64,000 bases of DNA from Prevotellaceae bacterium UBA4372 (GTDB taxonomy: Bacteria; Bacteroidota; Bacteroidia; Bacteroidales; Bacteroidaceae): assembly GCA_002391275.1 (NCBI GenBank), contig DGSC01000003.1:21820-85819 (forward strand). The letters are read 5' to 3'. The stretch's first letter is position 1, and each line of letters starts with the position of its first letter. This document shows, one piece after another, positions 45,280 through 53,103 of the stretch. The notes under the pieces are model-generated. The model saw only the letters and a list, made by a program, of their open reading frames with translations, did no database searches and had not been told where the DNA came from. The translations under genes and the position numbers were made by a program.

Positions 45280-45307
45280 ACCCGACTACATGACCAAGTA
45301 AACCCCG
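45264..45307 (+). repeat. 22-bp tandem duplication across the GH92 stop codon
   Basis: CTACATGACCAAGTAAACCC starts at 45264 and again at 45286, exactly 22 bases later; the second copy has one extra C. The first copy holds the final codons YMTK and the TAA. Confidence 0.9.
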
Positions 45308-45377
45308 ACCTATCCGTCATGAGGCCTCAACAGCCTCCATCTCCATTACCCAACATTTCAAAGAACGCTTTTTCCGT

Positions 45378-45411
45378 GCAAGCCTGGGCGACCTTCGCTC
45401 AGGCTTGTGCA
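45378..45411 (+). terminator. Hairpin downstream of GH92
   Basis: TGCAAGCCTG pairs with CAGGCTTGTGCA-type sequence around a GGCG/CGCT inner stem; the following ATTTATTC is a weak U tract. Confidence 0.5.
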
Positions 45412-45500
45412 TTTATTCGTTCAAGCCCTTGCGTCTATTCATGCAAGTCCTTGCGTCTGTTTGCTCAAGTCTTTGCTCCTGTACGTTCAAGCTCTTGAAC
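45396..45500 (+). repeat. Tandem array, 22-bp period, five units
   Basis: CAAG (CAGG in the first) occurs at 45400, 45422, 45444, 45466 and 45488, exactly 22 bases apart. Units contain the dyad CAAG-nn-CTTG (or TTTG), for example CAAGCCCTTG and CAAGTCCTTG, joined by TTCGT/GTCTATTC-like linkers. Confidence 0.85.
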
Positions 45501-45750
45501 ATCTCGTGAACGCTCCCACACCTGTTCGCTTTGCGCACAGCGAGCAGCAGCAGGAGCACTCTCACGCCTTTCGACGCTGCAAAGATACAACATTTCGGGC
45601 GGCCGTGCAATAGGATTCGAAAAAGTGAGGGGCGCGCGAAGGCCGTTTTTTTTGTGTGTCCTCAGGGCATTATCGTTTGCTGTTCGTTCGTTCGCTGTTC
45701 GTTCGCCGTTCGGTAGCCCTGACTGTCATCGCTTGTTGTTCCCTCCTCTG

Positions 45751-45920
45751 TACCGAACAGCGAACGAACGAACAGCGAACAGACAATTGAAATGTCATCG
45801 GGTGCATAGGCCAATAAGATAGGTTATATTATATATATATATAATATAACCTATCTTATTGAACATTTTTCCCCCATTTACCGAACAACCGTTCGCTGTT
45901 CGTTCGTTCGCTGTTCGGTA
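45751..45920. repeat. 30-bp inverted repeats around a 50-bp perfect palindrome
   Basis: TACCGAACAGCGAACGAACG continuing to GAACAGCGAAC at 45751-45780 is matched by its exact complement at 45891-45920. Between them, 45812-45861 is a perfect 50-bp palindrome (CAATAAGATAGGTTATATTA to its mirror). A third, partial copy of the arm is at 45679-45714. No ORF lies within, so it resembles a small non-autonomous element or a protein-binding structure, but no target duplication is clear. Confidence 0.85.
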
Positions 45921-45982
45921 AGTGAGGGCTTAATCAACCGCATGAGCATGATGCGTTTGATGATGTAATCCATGTTGAATCG

Positions 45983-47449
45983 CTACACCTTACGGACAGG
46001 GTCGCATGTCAGTCCGCAGCCTAACTTCTTGAAAATCTTACGGTCAACCTCGCTGAGCATGACCGTGGCATGAACCTGACAACCATCAAGAAGCGGAAGG
46101 GTTTCGAGTGCACGGCGGCAATTATCGTCATGCTGGGACAGCACAGCAAGCGCCACCAGCACCTCATCCGTGTGCAGACGTGGGTTATTCCCATGCAACA
46201 TCGATGTTTTCATGCGCTGAATAGGTGTGATCATGTCTTGTGGAATCAACTTGAGAGCATGATCAATTCCTGCCAGATATTTGGTTGCATTAAGCAACAA
46301 GGCAGCACAAGGTCCCAATAGGTCGGAAGTGTCGGCAGTGATGATGGTGCCGTCTTCCAGTTCTATTGCAGCCGAAGGCGTACCGCTCTGCAAGCGACGT
46401 TCGTAGGCCGCTACAGTAGTGGCACGGTTGGCTGTAGTGAGCTTCAGCTGCTTCATGAGCAGCGCAATCTTGACCACTTCCTCGTTGCCTTTGCGACCAT
46501 CCAGCATCTCGCCCAAAGCTGCATAATAACGGCGGATAATCTCTTGCTTCGATGCTTCGCAACATACGGAGTCGTCGGAGATGCAGAAGCCAGCCATGTT
46601 CACGCCCATATCTGTGGGCGATTTATAGGGACTTTCACCGTAAATCGACTCGAAAATGGCGTTCAACACGGGGAAAATCTCGATGTCGCGGTTGTAATTG
46701 ACTGTTGTCTTACCGTAGGCTTCAAGGTGAAAATGGTCAATCATGTTGACGTCGTTGAGGTCGGCCGTAGCCGCCTCGTAGGCTACGTTGACAGGATGTT
46801 TCAGGGGAATTGACCAGATGGGGAAAGTCTCGAACTTGGCATAACCAGCCTTGACGCCACGGCGGTTCTCACCCCATAGCTGACTCAGGCACACAGCCAT
46901 CTTGCCGCTGCCAGGGCCAGGTGCCGTCACAACGACTAATGGCCGTGTTGTTTCTACAAAATCATTCTTGCCGAAGCCTTCCTCGGAATCTATCAACTCG
47001 ACATTGGTTGGATAACCCTCAATAAGATAATGGTAATACACGCGCACGTGACCGAGGCGTTCCAATTGCTCGCGGAAAGCAATGGCTGAGGACTGACCGT
47101 TGAAATGGGTGATCACAACGGAACTCACCAGCAAGCCACGGTCTGAGAACACATCCCGCAGGCGAAGGACATCTTCCGTATAAGGGATGCCCAAATCACT
47201 ACGCACCTTGTTACGCTCAATGTCCTCGGCAGAGATGACGATAATGATTTCAGCATCGTCCTTCAGCTGCATAAGCATCCGAAGTTTGCTATCGGGCTGG
47301 AAGCCGGGCAACACCCGCGACGCATGGAAGTCGTCGTAGAGTTTACCACCGAACTCCATGTAAAGTTTGTCGCCGAACTGAGCGATACGTTCCTTAATGT
47401 GCTCCGATTGAATGCGGAGGTATTTCTCATTATCAAAACCTTGTTTCAT
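45983..47449 (-). CDS. DUF1846 family protein
   Basis: 488 residues from the ATG at 47449 (MKQGFDNEKYLRIQSEHIKERI). The longer frame to 47500 begins before the transcription start set by the TACCTTTG box at 47498-47505. DUF1846 features: KLYMEFGGKLYDDFHASRVLPGF, IIIVISAEDIERNK, VVVTAPGPGSGKMAVCLSQL (nucleotide-binding-like loop) and DMGVNMAGFCI. Structures exist for the family but its reaction is not established; a nucleotide or polyphosphate substrate has been suggested from the fold. Monocistronic, ending near the palindrome region. Confidence 0.88.
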   Translation of the reverse strand: MKQGFDNEKYLRIQSEHIKERIAQFGDKLYMEFGGKLYDDFHASRVLPGFQPDSKLRMLMQLKDDAEIIIVISAEDIERNKVRSDLGIPYTEDVLRLRDVFSDRGLLVSSVVITHFNGQSSAIAFREQLERLGHVRVYYHYLIEGYPTNVELIDSEEGFGKNDFVETTRPLVVVTAPGPGSGKMAVCLSQLWGENRRGVKAGYAKFETFPIWSIPLKHPVNVAYEAATADLNDVNMIDHFHLEAYGKTTVNYNRDIEIFPVLNAIFESIYGESPYKSPTDMGVNMAGFCISDDSVCCEASKQEIIRRYYAALGEMLDGRKGNEEVVKIALLMKQLKLTTANRATTVAAYERRLQSGTPSAAIELEDGTIITADTSDLLGPCAALLLNATKYLAGIDHALKLIPQDMITPIQRMKTSMLHGNNPRLHTDEVLVALAVLSQHDDNCRRALETLPLLDGCQVHATVMLSEVDRKIFKKLGCGLTCDPVRKV

Positions 47450-47497
47450 AGAACATCTTATCTTGAGGTGAGCGTCTGAACATACTAATTTTGGGCA

Positions 47498-47505
47498 CAA
47501 AGGTA
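47498..47505 (-). promoter_or_regulatory. -7 promoter box (TACCTTTG) of the DUF1846 gene
   Basis: Exact match on the minus strand, about 49 bases before the ATG at 47449. Confidence 0.6.
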
Positions 47506-47865
47506 CGCTTTTTTGGTGGAAAAGCCAAATAAACGTATATATAATATTATTTTTTTCTGCATAAAAAGGTCTGTCTTTTTATCCGAATGGCTCTTAGGTA
47601 ACTGCTACAACAGTTTGTCCACAACAAGCTCCAAAGAAAAACGAGCTGATGCCGGAGATTACCTTCAAAGCACTCTCGTCGCAAAGCTTATTTTACAACA
47701 AAAGGGTCGCTTCACAGCGACCCTATTGCTTCAGTCTTTAGGTATTAGTCCGTTTAAGGTAAAAAGATTGTCTTATTTCAGGATAACGGCCACAAAGATA
47801 ATTGCAAATGCAATAAGTTGGAGCGTTTAACCACATGTTTTACAACATATTTTACAACACCCTAT
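47506..47865. other. 360-bp intergenic region
   Basis: Separates the leftward kinase and DUF1846 genes. It contains the kinase terminator at 47697-47724. A 105-codon plus-strand frame (47513-47830) crosses that hairpin, has no recognisable family and no promoter, so it is not called. Confidence 0.5.
47697..47724 (-). terminator. Terminator of the BadF-type kinase gene
   Basis: 8-bp perfect stem AGGGTCGC / GCGACCCT with loop TTCACA, followed on the minus strand by TTTTGTTGT. Confidence 0.65.
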
Positions 47866-48753
47866 TCATAAGTTCTCACTGGCATGATTGTGGAAATCAG
47901 CCATCAGCTTTATCGGTGCCTTTTCTATACGCCCGACAATAAAATGTTCGCATTCAGCAGATTGCCGCAACTCTTGTTCGAATTGATAAGCAATTCCCCC
48001 AACAAAGTTGACAGGCAAATCCGGTCGCTCATATTTAGCTACATTGCGAACAAAAAAATCGCAAAAAGCTCGATGAAGCAGCTCCTGAATGCGGCCATCA
48101 GCCCTGTTTTCAACGAGAAATGGCACTAAAGAAGCCAAAAACTTATTGGCTTGGGGTTTTCGATAAACAGCTTCTATGATTGAACCTTGTGTAAGCCCAA
48201 AACGATCAAGAAATGCAGCGCGCAAATCGTTGCCCAAGCATCCTTTCAGAGCATCGCCGACAAGACGACGGCCTAACACGGCTCCGCTACCTTCATCGCC
48301 CAGAATCCATCCTAAAGGCGACACATTAGCTACAATCGACTGGCCGTCATAGAGGCACGAATTACTGCCCGTACCCAAGATGCAGGCAATGCCTTCACTC
48401 GTGCCACACAACGCACGGGCTGCACCAAGGAGATCGCTCTCAACAACAACACGGCTTCCCGTAAAAGTCTCTGCGAGCACCCGCTCAACCACTTCCTTAA
48501 AAGGCTCTATACATCCGGCCCCGTAGAAATAAATGCTCAGCGAAGGTCCCCACTGCGGCTGGAGCAGGTTCGCAGGGTCTACGGCAAGAACTGCCGCCAA
48601 GCTGCCGGCCACACCTTGCACTACACGAAGAATGTGGGAAGCTTCATCGCGGACAGGATTTATGCCCACACTCTCCACCAAAATATCTGGGCTGCCGGCT
48701 CGGCCAAGCAGCCATGCGGTCTTACTCGAACCGCTATCTACTACTAATCGCAT
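47866..48753 (-). CDS. BadF/BadG-type ATPase, likely N-acetylglucosamine kinase
   Basis: 295 residues. The actin-like ATPase motifs are clear: phosphate 1 VVDSGSSKTAWLL (4-16), VVVESDLLGAARALCG, phosphate 2 IACILGTGSNSCLYDG and the adenosine-type LPVNFVGGIAYQF near 250. The GWILGDEGSGAVLGRRLV segment is typical of GlcNAc and related amino-sugar kinases of this superfamily. It would phosphorylate a recycled sugar in the cytoplasm; the exact sugar is inferred. A TAATTTTG -7 box lies at 48804-48811. Confidence 0.82.
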   Translation of the reverse strand: MRLVVDSGSSKTAWLLGRAGSPDILVESVGINPVRDEASHILRVVQGVAGSLAAVLAVDPANLLQPQWGPSLSIYFYGAGCIEPFKEVVERVLAETFTGSRVVVESDLLGAARALCGTSEGIACILGTGSNSCLYDGQSIVANVSPLGWILGDEGSGAVLGRRLVGDALKGCLGNDLRAAFLDRFGLTQGSIIEAVYRKPQANKFLASLVPFLVENRADGRIQELLHRAFCDFFVRNVAKYERPDLPVNFVGGIAYQFEQELRQSAECEHFIVGRIEKAPIKLMADFHNHASENL

Positions 48754-48803
48754 AATGGTGTTTCTTTAACCAAAAGAATTTAAGGATTATCCATTTTCGT
48801 CTA

Positions 48804-48811
48804 CAAAATTA
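48804..48811 (-). promoter_or_regulatory. -7 promoter box (TAATTTTG) of the kinase gene
   Basis: Match to TAnnTTTG on the minus strand, 50 bases before the ATG. Confidence 0.5.
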
Positions 48812-48874
48812 TACAAAAGATTTGATTTGTGATCTTTTTTCCACATAAAACAAGGCTTTATAAGTGCTTTTTAC

Positions 48875-48882
48875 TATCTTTG
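48875..48882 (+). promoter_or_regulatory. -7 promoter box (TATCTTTG) of the DUF3078 gene
   Basis: Exact match; it places the transcription start near 48888 and so the start codon at 48909 rather than the upstream in-frame ATG at 48864. Confidence 0.65.
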
Positions 48883-48908
48883 TGCCCAAATATATAATTC
48901 ATTTCTTT

Positions 48909-50240
48909 ATGAAAAAGTTCCATTTCATCATCACCGCAGCTTTAGCTTCTATGCTACCTGCCAATGCAGCACGTATCAACTCGAATAAAGGGCTGCATGC
49001 TCTTTCTACGGCCACTGATTCAATCATACAAAACTACAGCGACTCGCTGGCTTCACTCGTAGAGCGCCTGGATGAACAGCCAACAACGGCCACCTCACCA
49101 TCGCCCTATCTCTTTCGTCTCTTAGGACAAGGCACCTTGTATAACAGCGCACTCGTCCAACAGATGTCCCAGCAACAGCCTGTCGCCAAAGCCAACATAC
49201 TCCCCTCTCTCGGATCTACGGACGACGATCAGCTGCTACTCGTAGAGGCCTCCAACAATCAATTGGCAAGAGCCTACACCAGCTATCCTCAACTCTTCAA
49301 GACCACAGAGAATGTCCTCACAGAGACCGGAGGACTACGTACCGACATCTCGCAACCGATTGTCGAAGAGACAAAGCTCGCCGAGAAGATCGTAGAGGAG
49401 CTGCCCGACGTAGAAGTTGAAGAAATTGAGCCCGAAGTGAAGAAACCTAATTTCTGGACTTATAAAGGTAATGGCGGACTGCAATTCACCCAAAGCTATT
49501 TCTCCAAGAACTGGTACAAAGGCGGTGAAAACAGCTACACCATGCTCAGTTTGCTCAGCTTCGATGCCAACTACAACAACCAACGCAGGGTACAACTCGA
49601 CAACCGTTTCGAAGCACGACTGGGATTCCAGACGACAAACAGCTATAAACCGAAATTCCGCCCCACCGACAACCTTTTGCGTTTCACTTCTAACTTGGGC
49701 ATAAAGGCAATCGGCAACTGGAACTATTCAGCACAACTACAGCTTCAGTCGCAGCCCTACAGAGGCTACGAAGGGAGCAGCACCAAGGTTATCTCCGACT
49801 TCCTCTCACCGCTTTACGTTCGTTCGTCTATCGGTATGGACTTTAACATTAAGAAAGAACGCTTCACAGGAAAGCTGCACCTCGCACCGCTCTCTTATGT
49901 CATCACATACGTCCACGTTGACAGCCGCGTCACACGCTATGGCATCAAACAAGGCCACAATTCAAAACATGAATGGGGTCCAAATATCGAATTCACTTTC
50001 GACTACAGAATAACGAAAGACATCTTGTGGAAATCCAGAACCTATTGGTTCACCACATTCAAGCTCACACGTCTTGAAATGGAAAACACCATCAACTTCG
50101 CCATCAACAAATACCTCTCGGCAAAGTTGTTCGTGAACCCAAGATTCGAAGACACACGTTACTGGGGCAACGAAGATGCCCGACGCACCCACTGGATGTT
50201 GCAAGAAAGTTTCTCACTCGGTCTCAACTACGACTTCTAA
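48909..50240 (+). CDS. DUF3078 outer membrane protein
   Basis: 443 residues from the ATG at 48909 (signal peptide 1-20, ending ANAAR). Residues to about 175 are a low-complexity, Gln/Ser/Glu-rich periplasmic part. From about 180 on, NFWTYKGNGGLQFTQSYFSKNWYKGGENSYTML and the following alternating strands are the DUF3078 beta-barrel-like domain, ending in aromatic FSLGLNYDF. Function unknown. Its TAA is directly followed by the ATG of engB (no spacing), showing tight coupling. Confidence 0.85.
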   Translation: MKKFHFIITAALASMLPANAARINSNKGLHALSTATDSIIQNYSDSLASLVERLDEQPTTATSPSPYLFRLLGQGTLYNSALVQQMSQQQPVAKANILPSLGSTDDDQLLLVEASNNQLARAYTSYPQLFKTTENVLTETGGLRTDISQPIVEETKLAEKIVEELPDVEVEEIEPEVKKPNFWTYKGNGGLQFTQSYFSKNWYKGGENSYTMLSLLSFDANYNNQRRVQLDNRFEARLGFQTTNSYKPKFRPTDNLLRFTSNLGIKAIGNWNYSAQLQLQSQPYRGYEGSSTKVISDFLSPLYVRSSIGMDFNIKKERFTGKLHLAPLSYVITYVHVDSRVTRYGIKQGHNSKHEWGPNIEFTFDYRITKDILWKSRTYWFTTFKLTRLEMENTINFAINKYLSAKLFVNPRFEDTRYWGNEDARRTHWMLQESFSLGLNYDF

Positions 50241-50879
50241 ATGATTATCAACAGCGCCACATACCTCAAGAGCAGCGCCTTCATCAGCCAATGCCCTATC
50301 AACAACGGATTACCAGAGTACGCGTTCATAGGACGATCGAACGTTGGCAAGTCGAGTCTCATCAACATGCTAACCAACAACAAAAAACTGGCTAAGACAT
50401 CGGCTACTCCTGGCAAGACATTGCTCATCAATCATTTCGAGATACGCTCCTCAGACAGTTCTGCCACCAAGAAGACAGACACATGGTTCCTCGTAGACCT
50501 CCCAGGCTACGGATTTGCCAAGCGGAGCAAGACCGAACGCACGAAGTTGGAGAACATGATATCCAGCTACATTCTGCAACGCGAGCAACTCACAAACCTT
50601 TTTGTGCTTATCGACAGCAGGCATGCCCCACAGCAAGTGGACCTCGAATTCATGCGATGGCTCGGAGAGAGCGGAGTGCCTTTCTGCATTGTATTCACCA
50701 AGGCCGACAAGCTCTCCAGACAGGCACTTCAAAAGAGCATCGAGACTTACCTCCAACGCCTCGCAGATGACTGGGAACCTCTCCCACCACACTTCATCAC
50801 TTCCTCCGAGACTCGCCTCGGTCGCGTTGAGCTTCTCGGGTACATCCAGTCCATCAACAACGGGCTCACACAAGCTTAG
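50241..50879 (+). CDS. engB: Ribosome biogenesis GTPase EngB/YsxC
   Basis: 212 residues. GTPase motifs: G1 GRSNVGKSSLINML (31-44), G2 TSATPGKT, G3 DLPGYGFAK, G4 TKADK and G5 TSSETRLG. EngB acts in assembly of the 50S subunit. It begins at the base after the DUF3078 stop and is followed by a hairpin and yidC. Confidence 0.93.
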   Translation: MIINSATYLKSSAFISQCPINNGLPEYAFIGRSNVGKSSLINMLTNNKKLAKTSATPGKTLLINHFEIRSSDSSATKKTDTWFLVDLPGYGFAKRSKTERTKLENMISSYILQREQLTNLFVLIDSRHAPQQVDLEFMRWLGESGVPFCIVFTKADKLSRQALQKSIETYLQRLADDWEPLPPHFITSSETRLGRVELLGYIQSINNGLTQA

Positions 50880-50954
50880 CGAAACAACCATTCAAGGCCA
50901 CGCCACTGCCTCTTTACCTCCACCTACATCTCCAAACCGAAATTTATAATGACA

Positions 50955-50981
50955 GTGCTCGGCGATTCCATCGCCGAGCAC
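50955..50981 (+). terminator. Perfect hairpin between engB and yidC
   Basis: 12-bp perfect stem GTGCTCGGCGAT / ATCGCCGAGCAC with loop TCC and no U tract, so it may be a processing or attenuation structure rather than a terminator. Its left side is an exact 25-base copy of part of the S9 peptidase gene. Confidence 0.5.
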
Positions 50982-51001
50982 CAACACACTAACAATAGAC
51001 A

Positions 51002-52900
51002 ATGGACAAAAACACTATCACAGGATTCGTCCTCATGGCCATCGTGCTCATCCTATTCTCTTGGTACAGCCGTCCCAGCGAGGCACAACTCAAAGCACAA
51101 CGCGAGCGCGACTCCATCGCTGCCGCACAACTCGAAGCAAAACAACAAGCCGAAGCCGAACAGAAAGCAATCAGCAATTCCACCGCTGAAGCCAATTCTC
51201 ACCCACTCGACTCCGCATCCCTCCTCTTCGCTGCCTCACAAGGCACAGAACAGCTCATCACACTCGAGAACGACCTCGTTCGCGTCACAATCAACACGCA
51301 TGGCGGCATGATAGAAGAAGCTGAGCTCAAGGGACATAAAGACCAACAGAAAAACAACGTACGCCTCCTCACCAAGAAGGACGCCGCCATGACCCTCTCC
51401 CTCGCCGGCAAGCAGGAGAACATCGTCACACGCGACCTCTACTTCCAACCCATAACAAAGAGTGCAACCAGTGGCTCTGCTGTAGACAATTCCGTCACAC
51501 TCCGTCTACCCCTATCCACAGGCTCTCTCGACATCGACTACACCCTTCGTCCCGACGCCTACATGGTCGACATGGTCATCCACGCTAACGGCATTGCCAA
51601 TCTGTTTGCACCCTCAATGCGCACGCTCGACATCCAATGGACCGACCGCGCACGCCAACTCGAGAAAGGCTTCGATTTCGAACAGCGCTATGCCTGCATC
51701 CGTTACCACCGTGCAGACGGTAAAACCAAGAACCTTTCCGAGACCTCTGATCAGGAGAAAGACATCGAAGAAGCTCTCGACTGGGTTGCATTCAAAAACC
51801 AGTTCTTCTCAGCTGTACTCATCAGCCAACAGGAACTTACCAACGCCCACCTCAAATCCCAAATGTATAAAAAGGGACAGGGCTACCTGAAGAACTACGA
51901 AGCCACCATGCAGACGGCTTTCGACCCCTCTGGCGCTCAGCCCACACAACTCCAGTTCTACCTTGGTCCTAACGACTTCCACACCCTGAAGGCTCACAAC
52001 AAGCTCAGCCTCGACGGCAACAAAGATCTCGAACTCGAAGACCTCGTATATCTCGGATGGCCTATTGTACGATGGGTCAACCGTTGGTTCATCATCTACC
52101 TCTTCGACTGGCTCAAGGGCTTCGGCCTCCACATGGGGCTCGTACTCCTCCTCCTGACCATCATCGTCAAGGCCCTCGTCTACCCTGCCACCAAGAAAAG
52201 CTATTTGGCCAGCGCACGTATGCGAGTACTTAAACCTAAGATGGATGCCCTCAATGCCAAATATCCTAAACCAGAAGATGCCATGAAGAAGCAACAGGAG
52301 ATGATGCAGCTCTACAGCCAGTACGGCGTCTCGCCCATGGGTGGATGCTTGCCGGCGCTCATCCAGATGCCTATCTGGATTGCCCTCTTCAACTTCGTAC
52401 CTAACGCCATCGAGCTTCGTGGACAGAGCTTCCTCTGGGCCGACGACCTCTCGGCTTACGACGACGTCATCAGCTGGGGCAAGGACGTATGGCTCATCGG
52501 CGACCACCTCAGCATCTTCTGCGTCCTCTTCTGCATCATGCAGATTGTCACCACATGGATCAGCATGAAGCAGCAACAGAACGCTGCCATGTCGCCCGAG
52601 CAGGAACAAAGCATGAAGATGATGCGATGGATGATGTACTTCATGCCCCTCATGTTCTTCTTCGTGCTCAACAACTACAGCTCCGGCCTCAACTACTACT
52701 ATTTCCTCTCGGGTCTTATCACAGTCCTCATCATGTGGTTCCTCCGCAAGACCACCGACGACGACAAGCTCCTGGCGCAAATGGAAGCTTATAAGGCCAA
52801 GAACGCCAACAACCCCAAGAAAGCATCTGGCATGGCCGCCCGTCTCGAAGCCCTCCAACGCATGGCCGAAGAGCAGCAGCGCCTGCAACAGAAAAGATAG
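51002..52900 (+). CDS. yidC: Membrane protein insertase YidC
   Basis: 632 residues. First membrane helix (about 5-22), large periplasmic P1 domain (about 60-350) and the conserved Oxa1-type core of five helices in all (about 360-600): WFIIYLFDWLKGFGLHMGLVL-like entry, LKPKMDALNAKY, YSQYGVSPMGGCLPALIQMPIW and the late NNYSSGLNYYYFLSGLI. YidC inserts membrane proteins alone or with SecYEG. The C-terminus is Gln/Arg-rich. In related genomes pyrG often lies upstream; here engB does. Confidence 0.93.
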   Translation: MDKNTITGFVLMAIVLILFSWYSRPSEAQLKAQRERDSIAAAQLEAKQQAEAEQKAISNSTAEANSHPLDSASLLFAASQGTEQLITLENDLVRVTINTHGGMIEEAELKGHKDQQKNNVRLLTKKDAAMTLSLAGKQENIVTRDLYFQPITKSATSGSAVDNSVTLRLPLSTGSLDIDYTLRPDAYMVDMVIHANGIANLFAPSMRTLDIQWTDRARQLEKGFDFEQRYACIRYHRADGKTKNLSETSDQEKDIEEALDWVAFKNQFFSAVLISQQELTNAHLKSQMYKKGQGYLKNYEATMQTAFDPSGAQPTQLQFYLGPNDFHTLKAHNKLSLDGNKDLELEDLVYLGWPIVRWVNRWFIIYLFDWLKGFGLHMGLVLLLLTIIVKALVYPATKKSYLASARMRVLKPKMDALNAKYPKPEDAMKKQQEMMQLYSQYGVSPMGGCLPALIQMPIWIALFNFVPNAIELRGQSFLWADDLSAYDDVISWGKDVWLIGDHLSIFCVLFCIMQIVTTWISMKQQQNAAMSPEQEQSMKMMRWMMYFMPLMFFFVLNNYSSGLNYYYFLSGLITVLIMWFLRKTTDDDKLLAQMEAYKAKNANNPKKASGMAARLEALQRMAEEQQRLQQKR

Positions 52901-52925
52901 CTCTTTTCCTGTACGCCCCAGAGCC

Positions 52926-53017
52926 CAGCGCCAATCCCCCCGATACCGCCCTGCGGCTTTGAACACGGAACCAAGCGTCAATGCCCCCCGATAGCGCCCT
53001 GCGGTTTTACCGCAGGG
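52926..53017 (+). repeat. Imperfect 48-bp direct repeat with hairpin
   Basis: The segment around CCCCCCGATAnCGCCCTGCGG occurs twice 48 bases apart (cores at 52939 and 52987); the second copy ends in the hairpin CCCTGCGG-TTTTA-CCGCAGGG (52997-53017), which may terminate the yidC transcript despite a poor U tract. Confidence 0.6.
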
Positions 53018-53103
53018 TTCCTATACAATAACAACTCCTCTCCGTTGGCCTCGGCGGTTCCACCGTCGAGCCCTTCCCCATCCACTCACCCACCTTTCCA
53101 ACA

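Larger units (their letters stand above)
45280..45982. other. 703-bp intergenic region packed with repeats
   Basis: Between convergent GH92 and DUF1846 genes. It holds the 22-bp duplication, the hairpin, the 22-bp array, GTTCG-type repeats (45679-45714), and a nested inverted structure (45751-45920). Open frames here are short and formed by repeats; no gene is supported. Confidence 0.6.

Noticed and set aside
51809..52981. 390-codon minus-strand frame
   Set aside because: Antisense to yidC; rich in Glu, Val and His as expected from reversed GC-rich codons.
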